Origin: Mycobacterium sp. 852014-52450_SCH5900713
GTDB taxonomy: Bacteria > Actinomycetota > Actinomycetes > Mycobacteriales > Mycobacteriaceae
Assembly (NCBI RefSeq): GCF_001667075.1
Contig: NZ_LZIL01000032.1
Location: 124,001-188,000 of the forward strand
Length of the DNA stretch: 64,000 nt
Reading direction: 5' to 3'
In this document: positions 27,531-36,220 of the stretch, one piece after another
Layout of the letters: each line of letters opens with the position of its first letter
Numbering within the stretch: position 1 is the stretch's first letter
Program-made: the position numbers and the translations under genes
Notes under the pieces: generated by a model
What the model saw: only the letters and a program-made list of their open reading frames with translations
Databases searched by the model: none
What the model was told of the DNA's origin: nothing

Positions 27531-27986
27531 GTGGCGTTCTCACACATTGCATCGAAAACGGCGGCGGCAACAGCTGTTTTGGCCGCGGCCGGACTGTTCG
27601 CGGCGACACCGGCATTGGCCGATCCCCAAGTGCTGCAATTCGGCCAGATGGCAGAGCTTTCCAGTATGGGCGGCACCATCGACTACACCGTGATCGACCT
27701 GCTGCCCAGCGGCCACAACGACGGCATCTGGTACTCCGATGTCACCGCCAAGGGTGTGAGTGGTAACGCCACTCCGAACATTGCCGACTTCAACGCTCGG
27801 GCCGTCAACAGCTCTACGTACGCGGTGATGAAGGGCAACCAGACCGATGGCCTTCCTGAGGGGCCGCTCCCCCTCGGCAGCCCTGTTACGGGGCGTATCT
27901 ACTTCGACGTTCGCAACGGTACAAACCCCGACAGCGTCGTCTACCGGGACGCCGGAGGCACGGACAAGGTCGTCTGGAAGAGCTAG
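27531..27986 (+). CDS. MPT63-like secreted immunogenic protein (DUF1942)
   Basis: The GTG at 27531 with GAAGGGAG upstream gives 151 residues. The signal peptide ends at ATPALADPQ. The mature part is a beta-sandwich with the MPT63-type features QVLQFGQMAELSSMGGTIDYTVIDLLPSGHN and a C-terminal GRIYFDVRNGTNPDSVVYRDAGGTDKVVW. MPT63 is a small secreted mycobacterial antigen of unknown function. It is monocistronic. Confidence 0.86.
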   Translation: MAFSHIASKTAAATAVLAAAGLFAATPALADPQVLQFGQMAELSSMGGTIDYTVIDLLPSGHNDGIWYSDVTAKGVSGNATPNIADFNARAVNSSTYAVMKGNQTDGLPEGPLPLGSPVTGRIYFDVRNGTNPDSVVYRDAGGTDKVVWKS

Positions 27987-28042
27987 CAACAGTTGCCGCG
28001 ACCTTTCCGAGCGTGCAAGCGTGACGGAACCCCCGGTGACGG

Positions 28043-28978
28043 CTAACGGTCTGTGTTCAGCGTTGACGTGTAGTAGGTGACGCCGTTCATCGTCTGTCGA
28101 TCATCGTCGGCCTGCGCGATGGCCCCGAACCCGTGGCGAGCGAGCAACTCGGCCATCGGCGTTGCGACCGACGTCCAGCCGCGCGCATCCAGGTACGGCC
28201 CGACGGCGTGGCGCTCGCCTTCGAACTCGATCACGTCGAAGTCGAGTTCGAAGCCGTGGTCGCGCCACTTGGCCGTCGCCTCGCGCATGCGTTCGCGCGC
28301 TGCGTTGGGTTCCATATCGGCGGTATTCGGCACAGCCTCACTCCCGAGTCGGCTGCCTGGAGCACTCAGCGCAGTGACCGTATCGAGCAGCAGATCCTGG
28401 GCCTTGGGCGTCAGATAACCGAATAGGCCTTCGGCGATCCACACCGTGGGCTTCCGGGTGTCCAAACCCGCCGTCGTCAGTGCCGTCGACCAGTCGTCGC
28501 GCAGGTCAATGGCGACCGTGCGTAAGTCAACTTTTGGTTCGGCACCGAGCTTGGCCAGCGTAGTGGTTTTGAACTCGATGACGGCCGGTTGATCGATCTC
28601 GAACACCGTGATCCCCGGGGGCCAGTCCAGTCGGTAGGCGCGCGCGTCGAGGCCCGAGGCGAGTATTACGGCTTGGCGGATGCCCGCTCCTGCGGCATTG
28701 GCACACAACTCGTCGAAGTACCGCGTGCGGGCCGCAATCGATGCGGGCATCTGCGCCAGGCCCCACGAGCTGCCCTCGGCGTCGAGGTCCGAGGCGACGA
28801 GCTCGCCGGTAGCCCAGCGGGTCAGAAAGCTCACACCGACGGCGCGCACCAGCGGCTCGGCGAAAGGATCGTCGATGATCCCATCCCTGGTGGCGACGGC
28901 TCTCGCCGCCGCCGCCATCGTGGCCGTGGTTCCCACTCTGGTGGCCGGACCCCAGGCGTCGTCGTTGGGTAGTGTCAT
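28043..28978 (-). CDS. S-adenosylmethionine-dependent methyltransferase (Rv0146-type family)
   Basis: This 311-residue protein belongs to the mycobacterial leucine-carboxyl-methyltransferase-like group. Motifs are [13 protein letters not shown] (about 36-48), [10 protein letters not shown], the SAM-binding [16 protein letters not shown] (about 103-118), [12 protein letters not shown] and [16 protein letters not shown]. It is a paralogue of the gene at 58017-58940. Targets of the family are unknown. It is convergent with the MPT63-like gene. Confidence 0.9.
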   Translation of the reverse strand: MTLPNDDAWGPATRVGTTATMAAAARAVATRDGIIDDPFAEPLVRAVGVSFLTRWATGELVASDLDAEGSSWGLAQMPASIAARTRYFDELCANAAGAGIRQAVILASGLDARAYRLDWPPGITVFEIDQPAVIEFKTTTLAKLGAEPKVDLRTVAIDLRDDWSTALTTAGLDTRKPTVWIAEGLFGYLTPKAQDLLLDTVTALSAPGSRLGSEAVPNTADMEPNAARERMREATAKWRDHGFELDFDVIEFEGERHAVGPYLDARGWTSVATPMAELLARHGFGAIAQADDDRQTMNGVTYYTSTLNTDR

Positions 28979-29243
28979 GGTGAACCTCCGAAAGTCGCCT
29001 GGACACAGTACAACCCGTGTCCGGGCGCTCCCCCACCGCCAAGCCGAATGAGACCGGACAACTGACGCGCTTCTCGATCACTCCCTGAATCCGACATTGT
29101 GCCCGCGACATCATGGTGGTGCCACATGGTTAGCGGTTCGCCAGATCTGCTGGACGGCGGCCGGCCTTGGCGCACAGTCGATCCCGGTGCGGTCATCGGC
29201 CCGTCACAGCCGGATGGGGCCGGTAATGCGCATGGCGGAATGT

Positions 29244-29771
29244 TCAATGCGGGCAGGTTGCCCTAAACGTGAAATCACTGATCTTGGTGTAGTCGTGAAG
29301 CTGTTTGATCTTGCCAGTGACCGCGTAATGGTCACGGTCCTGCGTCAGCGCCGGGGCCGGCACTCCTCCGGTCGACGTCGGTTCCCAGAAGTAGGCGATA
29401 CCATCGGCGCTGAAGTCCAGGGTTTCGAGTTTGCCGCCCGCTGCGTCGACGATGACACTGTCGCCGGACTGCGTTTTGGCCGTGACCAGCACCGCGCCGC
29501 CCATGCGGCGGCATTGGACCTCGTGCAGCGGGAAAACTCTGTCGGCCAACGTCAATGAGTCGCTTTTTGCCGCCGCGGCATCGGTGGATGTGGTTGTTGA
29601 GTTGACCGTTTCGTCAGCATGAAATGACGGCCGGTGGCTGCAGGCCGTAGTCGGTGCGCTAACGATCAGGAGTATGGCCGCAATCGCAGCTCCGCTGGCG
29701 GACGTTGAACTGGGCAATACTTGAGAGCTGCCTTTGCAAAAGTTATTCGCAATTGAACTGCGCACCGACAT
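29244..29771 (-). CDS. LpqH-like (19-kDa antigen family) lipoprotein
   Basis: This 175-residue protein starts at the ATG at 29771; a shorter TTG start is possible. A hydrophobic stretch (AAIAAILLIVSAPTTAC) precedes a likely lipidated Cys with a weak lipobox, then a Ser/Thr/Ala linker. The C-terminal part (GGAVLVTAKTQSGDSVIVDAAG and DRDHYAVTGKI..FTFRATC) has the spacing of LpqH family antigens with the paired cysteines. It is divergent from the MarR gene. Confidence 0.68.
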   Translation of the reverse strand: MSVRSSIANNFCKGSSQVLPSSTSASGAAIAAILLIVSAPTTACSHRPSFHADETVNSTTTSTDAAAAKSDSLTLADRVFPLHEVQCRRMGGAVLVTAKTQSGDSVIVDAAGGKLETLDFSADGIAYFWEPTSTGGVPAPALTQDRDHYAVTGKIKQLHDYTKISDFTFRATCPH

Positions 29772-29917
29772 TCCGGAACAACCGGCAGCATAACGGATAC
29801 ACCGGCCGTCAAGGCCTCGGACTCCGCAGTTATTGCGGACCAATGGTGGGCGGATGCACCTGGGACAGCTTCGCCGATCACCCGCGCTGAGCCCGTTGCG
29901 CCGTCATACTGATCAAC

Positions 29918-30427
29918 GTGACTCCAAGAAAAGTGCGTGGCATATCACCAAAGCGGCAGTGGCTAACCCCGAGGCAACAGCGCGCCTGGGTGGCCTACAT
30001 GCGCGTGCAGCTACGGATGAACTACGAGATGAACCGCCAGCTGCAGGCCGAATCCGGGTTGTCGCTGGCCGACTACGACGTTCTCGTCGCACTCAGCGGT
30101 GACCGCGAGGAGGCCATGCGCGTCAGCGATCTCGCAGCGCGGATCGGATGGGAACGCAGCAGGTTGTCACATCAATTGCGGCGCATGGAGGAACGCGGCC
30201 TCACCGAACGGCGGCCCAGCGCCGAGGACGGCCGCACCAGCCATGTCGTACTTACCCAGAATGGGTGGCACGCCCTCGTCGATGCCGCTCCCGGTCATGT
30301 CAACCTGGTACGCAGCCTGTTCTTTGATCCCCTGCCTGAGAACCTGCTGGCACCGCTGACCGCCGCGTTGGAGCACATTCACGTCAACCTCGATCACAAT
30401 AGCTCGCTGCCACCGGCAACAAGGTAG
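29918..30427 (+). CDS. MarR family transcriptional regulator
   Basis: This 169-residue protein starts at GTG (29918). It has the winged helix: LSLADYDVLVALSGDREEAMRVSDLAARIGWERSRLSHQLRRMEERGLTERRPSAEDGRTSHVVLTQNG (about 45-112), flanked by dimerisation helices. It heads a cassette with a SnoaL-like gene and an SDR. GGTGAT-type sites before each of those two genes are its likely operators. Confidence 0.92.
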   Translation: MTPRKVRGISPKRQWLTPRQQRAWVAYMRVQLRMNYEMNRQLQAESGLSLADYDVLVALSGDREEAMRVSDLAARIGWERSRLSHQLRRMEERGLTERRPSAEDGRTSHVVLTQNGWHALVDAAPGHVNLVRSLFFDPLPENLLAPLTAALEHIHVNLDHNSSLPPATR

Positions 30428-30433
30428 TGCTAT

Positions 30434-30454
30434 TTTAGGTGATACATCACTAAA
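30434..30454. promoter_or_regulatory. MarR-type operator before the SnoaL gene
   Basis: The arms TTTAGGTGAT and ATCACTAAA form an inverted repeat around AC, perfect except for one extra G in the left arm. It lies 15 bp before the GTG start at 30469 and 7 bp after the MarR stop. The left half TAGGTGAT recurs before the SDR. Confidence 0.6.
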
Positions 30455-30468
30455 CTCTGGAGTGTCAC

Positions 30469-30831
30469 GTGAGCGATGTCATCACCCGGCTGATGGAAGC
30501 CAACCTCCTGGCCGTGTTCAATGAGCGCGACCCGCGGCGGCGCACAGAGGCGATCGCGACAACCTACGCGGACAACGTGCAATGGATCGACGATGAAGGT
30601 GTAGTAACCGGCCGCGACGACCTCAATGCCAAAGCGGCCGGGCTGCAGGAAAAGCTGCGGGGCCTGCATTTCGTCAAGGCCGGTACGGTCCGCCAGACCC
30701 GTGGACTCGGTTTTTTGGCGTGGGAGCTACACACCGCTGACGGTAACACCGTGGCATCGGGCTTCGACGTGGCCGAAATATCCGGCGAACGGATCAATCG
30801 ACTGTGGACGGTATTGAACTCGCCGGAATAG
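30469..30831 (+). CDS. SnoaL-like protein of the MarR cassette
   Basis: This 120-residue NTF2-fold protein starts at GTG. NERDPRRRTEAIATTYADNVQWIDDEGVVTGRDDLNAKAAGLQEKLRGLHFVKAGTV is the canonical SnoaL-like pattern, and the last strand is SGERINRLWTVLNSP. No membrane or signal segment is present. It may act with the SDR downstream on a small aromatic or ketone substrate controlled by the MarR protein. Confidence 0.85.
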   Translation: MSDVITRLMEANLLAVFNERDPRRRTEAIATTYADNVQWIDDEGVVTGRDDLNAKAAGLQEKLRGLHFVKAGTVRQTRGLGFLAWELHTADGNTVASGFDVAEISGERINRLWTVLNSPE

Positions 30832-30843
30832 GTGATGTATCCC
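30829..30843. promoter_or_regulatory. MarR-type operator-like site before the SDR
   Basis: TAGGTGATGTATCCC overlaps the SnoaL stop codon and shares TAGGTGAT..ATC with the site at 30434-30454, with a weaker right half. It lies 54 bp upstream of the SDR start. Confidence 0.5.
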
Positions 30844-30896
30844 GTAGGTTGTAGTCGGGTAGCGGATCAACAACACGACAAGAACGGGGCCCGACC

Positions 30897-31637
30897 ATGG
30901 GACAGCTCGACGGCAAGACAGCACTGGTCACTGGCGGATCCTCGGGCATCGGTCTGGCTACGGCCAAGCGCCTCGCTGACGAAGGCGCTTATGTTTTCAT
31001 CACCGGTCGCGACCGCGCCCGCCTCGACGGGGCAGCCGCCTCGATCGGCGCCCATGCGGTGCAGAGCGATGTCAGTAAGCCAGACGAACTCGACAGCCTG
31101 GCCGCCGAAATCTCAGCCCACGGCAAGGGCCTTGACGTTGTCTTCGCCAATGCCGGTGGCGGCGATTTCGCCGCCTTGGCCGATGTGACCCCCGAGCACT
31201 ACCGGAACAACTTCGACCGCAACGTCGCCGGCACGGTGTTCACCGTGCAGAAGACACTGCCTTTGCTCAACGAGGGCGCATCGATCGTCCTCGCCGGATC
31301 TACCGCGGCCTCCAAGGGCGAACCCGCGTTCGGTCTCTATGCGGCATCCAAAGCGGCCATCCGGTCCCTCGGCCGCACGTGGGCGGCGGAACTGGCCGAC
31401 CGCAAGATCCGGGTCAACACCGTCGTGCCCGGCCCTGTCGAAACACCCGGACTCACCGGCCTGGCGCCGGCTGACCAGCAGCAGAACCTGCTCGATGGCA
31501 TGGCCGCTCAGCTGCCAATGAAGCGGCTGGGACGCCCCGAGGAGATCGCAGCGGCGGTGCTGTTCTTGGCCTCGGATCAGAGCAGCTTCCTCACCGGTGC
31601 GGAGCTCACTGTGGACGGCGGACAGATCCAGGTCTGA
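30897..31637 (+). CDS. Short-chain dehydrogenase/reductase (classical SDR)
   Basis: This 246-residue protein has the Rossmann motif VTGGSSGIGLA (about 11-21), NAGG (about 82), the catalytic Ser in LAGSTAA, YAASK (about 148-152) and the C-terminal SSFLTGAELTVDGGQIQV. It probably uses NADP(H), since the residue region after beta-2 reads ITGRDRARL. It is the third member of the MarR cassette and is followed by a hairpin terminator. Confidence 0.92.
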   Translation: MGQLDGKTALVTGGSSGIGLATAKRLADEGAYVFITGRDRARLDGAAASIGAHAVQSDVSKPDELDSLAAEISAHGKGLDVVFANAGGGDFAALADVTPEHYRNNFDRNVAGTVFTVQKTLPLLNEGASIVLAGSTAASKGEPAFGLYAASKAAIRSLGRTWAAELADRKIRVNTVVPGPVETPGLTGLAPADQQQNLLDGMAAQLPMKRLGRPEEIAAAVLFLASDQSSFLTGAELTVDGGQIQV

Positions 31638-31990
31638 TGTAGCCTCCCCGCGACGTGCTCGATGCACCACGCGGGGCGACTCTGGCCCGGGGGTAGCGAA
31701 TGGGGCTCCATCTACAGATCGTTGCCGCTACCGGCTTGGTTGCCGAGTTCGAAGAGCAGACCACCTCGGTCAACTCTCGCAAGCCCGAGTTGGTGATCTC
31801 GGCTCGGCTCCCCCGGTGACGCCGCGGTGAAGCAACATGCATGATCAAAACTTGCGGGTTATCCGTAGTGCTTCCTGGGCGTCCGTACACGTTGTGCTGC
31901 AGCACTTTCAAGCTACTCGGTCGTGCCGACAACTTGTGGTCCCTGATCGCATTCTCTCGTGGGGCTCAGGGCCACCTGCCCTATCCGCTG
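31638..31990. other. 353-bp region after the SDR
   Basis: It contains the hairpin at 31646-31676 and otherwise no supported gene. The frames on both strands lack ribosome sites and recognisable protein character. Confidence 0.4.
31646..31676 (+). terminator. Hairpin terminator downstream of the SDR
   Basis: CCCCGCG (31646-31652) pairs with CGCGGGG (31670-31676), with an inner GTGC/GCAC stem in the loop. It begins 9 bp after the SDR stop. There is no U tract, which is usual for mycobacterial hairpin terminators. Confidence 0.6.
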
Positions 31991-32236
31991 CTAGCCCATT
32001 GTCAAGATCGCGCCCGCGGCGACGCCGATCATCACAACAAGGGCGGCCAAAATCACCGCGATCGCCGCGCGCACGATCTCTTCTTCCGTGGGTCGCCAGC
32101 GCGGCTTCCATTCGGCGAGAACGATGTCCCCTCGCCAGGGCATCGCGTTGACCCTTGCGACCGCCAAAGCGGCATCGGCGTGCGCGTGGGACGCGTCTTT
32201 CTCGACTGGCTCGCGCTCGGCGATTGCGATGGTCAT
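31991..32236 (-). CDS. Small single-pass membrane protein, hypothetical
   Basis: This is 81 residues from the ATG at 32236 (MTIAIAEREPVEKDASHAHADAAL). The polar N-terminal half contains DIVLAEWKPRWRPTEEEIVRA, and one C-terminal membrane helix follows (AAIAVILAALVVMIGVAAGAIL). The family is unknown to me. The next genes on either side are in the opposite direction. Confidence 0.65.
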   Translation of the reverse strand: MTIAIAEREPVEKDASHAHADAALAVARVNAMPWRGDIVLAEWKPRWRPTEEEIVRAAIAVILAALVVMIGVAAGAILTMG

Positions 32237-32726
32237 ATCAGCCCCCCAGGCTCGCGGACGCCGATCGGCGTTGTTGAGGTCGAAACTTTCGAATTCTCGT
32301 GAATTCAATGATACGAGCGCGAAAATCACGATTGCGGTAACGATCCTTAACGGTCACAGCACGGAGTCGCGCTGCGCGGCAACCATGCTCGCCTGACAGC
32401 CCCCATCCCGCCGCGGCGGCGGGACGGCAGTTCGTACTCAACTTCGTCGGAGGTGGTGGTCGAAGAACAGTTCGGCCCGCCCGTCGGCCACTTTCGCGCT
32501 CACCTGGCGAAGCCAGTCTGACACCCGCCTGACGTCGGGGCGTTACACGGCAAGCGGCCATGCGGTGTCACCCCCCGCAATCGCTCAGCATGCATGGGAC
32601 TTGCCCAAACCGCGCAGCGGCCACGGCGACCGCTGGACAAGTTTGGGATCGGTAGCGGCGGGCGCGCTATTTGCTTCAGCTCGAGAGCGCCCCACTCCGG
32701 GGGCCACCCGACGGAACAGGACAATC
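32237..32726. other. 490-bp divergent non-coding region
   Basis: It separates the small membrane protein (minus) and the secreted protein (plus). A short inverted arrangement of GAATTC (about 32291-32308) is seen near the minus-strand gene. No other clear signal is visible. Confidence 0.4.
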
Positions 32727-33071
32727 ATGATGCGACGGATCGCGCGGTTGGCGACAACCGCCCTGGTGGCCGGCGGACTGGGTGCCGCAGGTCTCGGGCT
32801 CGCCGCGGGCACCGCCAACGCCGATGGCGGCCCGCACCGCTGGTGCCCGGGGGAACCTTTGCCGCCGACCGGTAACCACGTCACCAATCCCGTCATTTGG
32901 GACAACAACATCTGCCACACCTACTATTACGTCTACTTCGGGCAGGGCAATGTCGCCCAGAACATTTGGGACGGCGACAACCCACCGGCACCGCCGCCCC
33001 CGCCCCCGCCGGCGCTCATCAACAAGGACAACTGCCAACAGATCCTGGGCATCTTCTGCCCCCACGCGTGA
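32727..33071 (+). CDS. Small secreted proline-rich protein, hypothetical
   Basis: This is 114 residues from the ATG at 32727; the next ATG is also possible. The N-terminal signal MMRRIARLATTALVAGGLGAAGLGLAAGTANADG ends in a good AxA site. The mature part, GPHRWCPGEPLPPTGNHVTNPVIWDNNICHTYYYVYFGQGNVAQNIWDGD, has four cysteines with those at the C-terminus, followed by a run of prolines. I do not recognise the function; the pattern is common among mycobacterial secreted proteins. Confidence 0.75.
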   Translation: MMRRIARLATTALVAGGLGAAGLGLAAGTANADGGPHRWCPGEPLPPTGNHVTNPVIWDNNICHTYYYVYFGQGNVAQNIWDGDNPPAPPPPPPPALINKDNCQQILGIFCPHA

Positions 33072-33172
33072 CGGGGCGGCGCCGGCTTGGTCCCCGAGAC
33101 AGTTGAGAGCGCGGGCAGCTGATGCCCGATGACGTGGTTTCGCGCGGCCCCATCAGCAATTAGGTTGGTCTT

Positions 33173-33670
33173 GTGGCCGCGAACAGTCTCCGCACACGCA
33201 GGACCGCCCGGCGGTTGCTGACGGCATGGTGCGTGGTCGTGGCCGCCGCGGGTCTGTTCGTCGCGTTGCGCATCGATGAGCGGGCGCAACCGTGTTGGAG
33301 TGTGCGGCAATTCATCGATTTCAACCGCGACATGCAGGCCTCGTTGAAAGCCAAGACGCGGTTCGCGCCACCGGGCTCCTACGAAGAAAACTCCGTGCCC
33401 ACTGACGCCGACTATCAGGCATGGCTCGATGGCCTTGCGCGGCGAGCCAACCAGGTGACCGCGCCTGGCCTGTCGGCCCACGCGCAACGAGCTGCGGCGC
33501 TAGCCCGAGAATTCATGAATGACGCCAACCAGATGAACGACGACCTAGGCAGACAAGACCCGCTGAAAACGGAACTGCCGCCGTCGGCGAAAGCGGTGGC
33601 CCGGGTTAACCAGGAGTTCGGCGACGAGATGGCCGCCCTGGCACGCGCCTGCCCCACCCATGCGGCATAG
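33173..33670 (+). CDS. Membrane-anchored hypothetical protein
   Basis: This 165-residue protein starts at GTG (33173). A basic N-terminus precedes one membrane segment (LLTAWCVVVAAAGLFVAL, about 15-32). The rest is an extracytoplasmic helical region (DFNRDMQASLKAKTRF, HAQRAAALAREFMNDANQMNDDLG). No known domain is recognised. It lies 102 bp after the secreted protein gene in the same direction. Confidence 0.65.
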   Translation: MAANSLRTRRTARRLLTAWCVVVAAAGLFVALRIDERAQPCWSVRQFIDFNRDMQASLKAKTRFAPPGSYEENSVPTDADYQAWLDGLARRANQVTAPGLSAHAQRAAALAREFMNDANQMNDDLGRQDPLKTELPPSAKAVARVNQEFGDEMAALARACPTHAA

Positions 33671-33826
33671 GCGCTTTCGTCCCGATGTATGACCCACTGT
33701 TGCGGCTAGAAGTGGCTCGGGTGTGGGGAGCTCCGTGAATGTCGCGACCGTATGCGTACTCGTCGCCATGTTCGATCACCCCGAGGTGGTCGGCGGGAAG
33801 TGTGCGACTAGTACGCCAAAGTTCGA

Positions 33827-34720
33827 CTAGTGATTGGGTGCTCCTAGCTCGGTGGCCAGCGTCTGTTGGGTGGCCGCCCACGACGCCAAGAGCGCCAGAT
33901 TATCAGCGGTCGGCGTGCCCGCGGGCGCGGTGTAGACGTTGAGGTGCAGGCCGGGGTCGGCGGGCAGTTCGAGGGACTCGACGTCCAAGTCGAGCTGGCC
34001 CACGATCGGATGGCGCAACCGCTTGCGCCCGGACCGGTGCAGCCGCACGTCCTGAGAAGCCCACCGCTGCCGGAATAGGTCACTGCGCGTTGATAATTCG
34101 CCGACGAGGGCGATCAGCTGCTCGTCGTGCGGATTGCGGCCGGCTTGCATGCGTAGCTTCGCGGCCACGTCACCGGCAATTGTGTCGTAGTCGACGAAGA
34201 AATCTCTGGCCGCTTCGGGAGCCAGATACACGAACCGCGCCGTGTTCGCGGGTCGGTGCGGGTCGGCCAGCACCGGTGAATACAGCGCGCGCCCGAGCTG
34301 GTTCATGGCCACCACGTCATAACGTCCGTTACCGATCGAGGCCGGCGCATCGGAGATCGCGTCGAGCACCTGCTGCAGTGACGAGCGGACCCTCACGGCG
34401 GGCCTGCGCCGGCGCGGGCCGCCGGTCGCCGCGAAATGGCGCGCGAGGTGGAACAGGTGGTCGCGCTCGGCCTCGTCGAGTTGCAAGGCCGAGGCCAACG
34501 CGTCGAGCACACCATCGGAGGCACTGGCGAGGCCGCCGCGCTCCATGCGCACGTAGTAGTCGACCGATACCCCCGCCAGTAGCGCTACCTCTTCGCGACG
34601 TAGACCTTTGACCCGACGATTGCCGCCGTATGCGGGCAGGCCCGCCTGTTCGGGCGTGATGCGGGCGCGACGAGAGCTGAGAAACTCCCGGATATCGGTG
34701 CGAAGGTCCGTCGTGGCCAT
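33827..34720 (-). CDS. XRE family regulator with MmyB-like ligand-binding domain
   Basis: This 297-residue protein has an N-terminal Cro/C1 helix-turn-helix (GLRREEVALLAGVSVDYYVRMERGG, about 38-62) and a C-terminal MmyB-type PAS-like domain (RYDVVAMNQLGRALYSPVLADPHRPANTARFVYLAPEAARDFFVDYDTIAGDVAAKLRMQAGRNP). Such proteins often control an adjacent reductase gene. Here an SDR lies 84 bp upstream on the same strand. Confidence 0.92.
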   Translation of the reverse strand: MATTDLRTDIREFLSSRRARITPEQAGLPAYGGNRRVKGLRREEVALLAGVSVDYYVRMERGGLASASDGVLDALASALQLDEAERDHLFHLARHFAATGGPRRRRPAVRVRSSLQQVLDAISDAPASIGNGRYDVVAMNQLGRALYSPVLADPHRPANTARFVYLAPEAARDFFVDYDTIAGDVAAKLRMQAGRNPHDEQLIALVGELSTRSDLFRQRWASQDVRLHRSGRKRLRHPIVGQLDLDVESLELPADPGLHLNVYTAPAGTPTADNLALLASWAATQQTLATELGAPNH

Positions 34721-34804
34721 CCCTTCACCGTAGGTCCGTCCCGCAGTCTATGGGAGGCACTGCTGGTACCCCTACGACCGCGTAAGACCCGACTTGGAGA
34801 CCGC

Positions 34805-35608
34805 CTAGGGCGTACCCGTTGCGGTCGTCGCGATGCCGCCGTCGACCGGAATGATGGTTCCCGTGAGGTAGGACCCAGCCCGGCTGGCGAGAAACACGGC
34901 GACACCCGCCATGTCATCGTCGTGGCCGAGCCGGCGCAGAGGCGCCGCCGCCGCGATCGTGTCACCGATGGCATCGAGCGTGGACGCCATCATCTGCGAA
35001 GGGAACACTCCCGGTGCGACCGCGTTCACCGTGATGTGCTGTGGGCCCAACTCTCTGGCAAGCACTCTGGTGAGTTGATGCAGTGCCGCCTTGCTACTGG
35101 CGTACGAATAGTTGGGCGACTGGGCGACGTGGATGGCGGCGATACTGCCGACGTTGATGATCCGCGCGGGATCATCGGCAGTGCCCGCCTCGCGCAGTGC
35201 GGGGAGCAGCGCCTGCACCAGCCAGAACGGTGACTTGAGGTTGAGGTCGATCACTGAGTCCCAGGCCTCGTCCGGGAACGTTTCTAGCGGCTCGCGCCAC
35301 ATCGCTCCCGCGTTGTTGACGAGGATGTCCAAGTGTGAGTCGGTCGTGACCAGATCCGCTAGGCGCTGACATTCGTCGTGCCTGGACAGGTCGGCGGGGA
35401 TTGCTTGGATGTCACCGAATTCGGACAGCCGATGCTGTGCCTCCGCGCACGCATCTGCGTTGCGTGAGCTGATGACGACGCGGGCGCCCGCCTGCAGAAG
35501 GCCGCGCGCGATCATCATCCCAATGCCTCTGGTGCCGCCGGTTACAAGGGCGTACTTCCCGCTCAGATCGAAAAGCTCGATATGAGTCCTTAATTGGTTG
35601 TCTTCCAT
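34805..35608 (-). CDS. Short-chain dehydrogenase/reductase adjacent to the MmyB regulator
   Basis: This is 267 residues from the ATG at 35608 (MEDNQLRTHIELFDLSGKYALVTGGTRGIG). Motifs are TGGTRGIGM, NNAG, INVGSIAA with the catalytic Ser, YSYASSK and GSYLTGTIIPVDGG. It is similar to gluconate 5-dehydrogenase-like SDRs. A pyridine nucleotide oxidoreductase role is certain; the substrate is unknown. It may be controlled by the downstream XRE/MmyB protein. Confidence 0.9.
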   Translation of the reverse strand: MEDNQLRTHIELFDLSGKYALVTGGTRGIGMMIARGLLQAGARVVISSRNADACAEAQHRLSEFGDIQAIPADLSRHDECQRLADLVTTDSHLDILVNNAGAMWREPLETFPDEAWDSVIDLNLKSPFWLVQALLPALREAGTADDPARIINVGSIAAIHVAQSPNYSYASSKAALHQLTRVLARELGPQHITVNAVAPGVFPSQMMASTLDAIGDTIAAAAPLRRLGHDDDMAGVAVFLASRAGSYLTGTIIPVDGGIATTATGTP

Positions 35609-36220
35609 TGGTCTGTGTCCCTTCTGTTGTGGCGGAATGCGCCAACACGCGCATTCGGTGCAGCCGAGTAGAACTAGTGGAGGCAAAACTGCGGACACCT
35701 GGTACGGGCTCTCGGGGCGGCCGCACTGCGCGCTCCTGTCGATCTGCAGCGTGCAAACCGCGCAACTCGTGGGTTCGGACCGTCGCCGCGAGGGCGGTGG
35801 CCTACATCGGGAGGCCCTGAAAAGTTCCAGTGATGCAAACCCAGATTCATTGCTTTCTTATCGGTCTGGCTGGGAGCCGACTGAACAAGGGTGACAGGCG
35901 ACTTGGACGCCTGGGAGACCCTAGTGATACAGGTACTGGGAGGGCCGCCCTTGCCTGGTGTGCTGACTCGGTGTGCCCCAATCCTTCCGTCACGATCTGT
36001 TTGTGAGTTGCTTGTCGTCGGTGGCCTCGTGGTTCGTCCACCAAGTAGTGGCCAGGTGTGGACCTGACACCGATGTCCGTCTTCCGCTGTAGCCCAGGGA
36101 TTTCCAGTTCTCGGGCGAACATGCAGTCGATGGTTGACGCGAACTTCTACCTGGTGGCTTACAGTGTGAATCACTCGATCGCGGGAGCGCCCGCGAGGGC
36201 GACCGCCGGGAGGAACGTCT
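35609..36220. other. 612-bp non-coding divergent region
   Basis: No convincing gene on either strand; the long minus-strand frame of about 196 codons is Arg/Pro/Thr-rich without family features. A GC-rich small hairpin (GCGGG/CCCGC, around 36182-36196) lies in the leader of the hydrolase gene. GGGAGGA at 36209-36215 is that gene's ribosome site. Confidence 0.45.

Noticed and set aside
33807..33834. CGACTAGT twice, about 20 bp apart, at the end of the XRE/MmyB gene
   Set aside because: Short direct repeat partly inside a coding end. It is not in a promoter position for a neighbouring gene, so it is likely chance.
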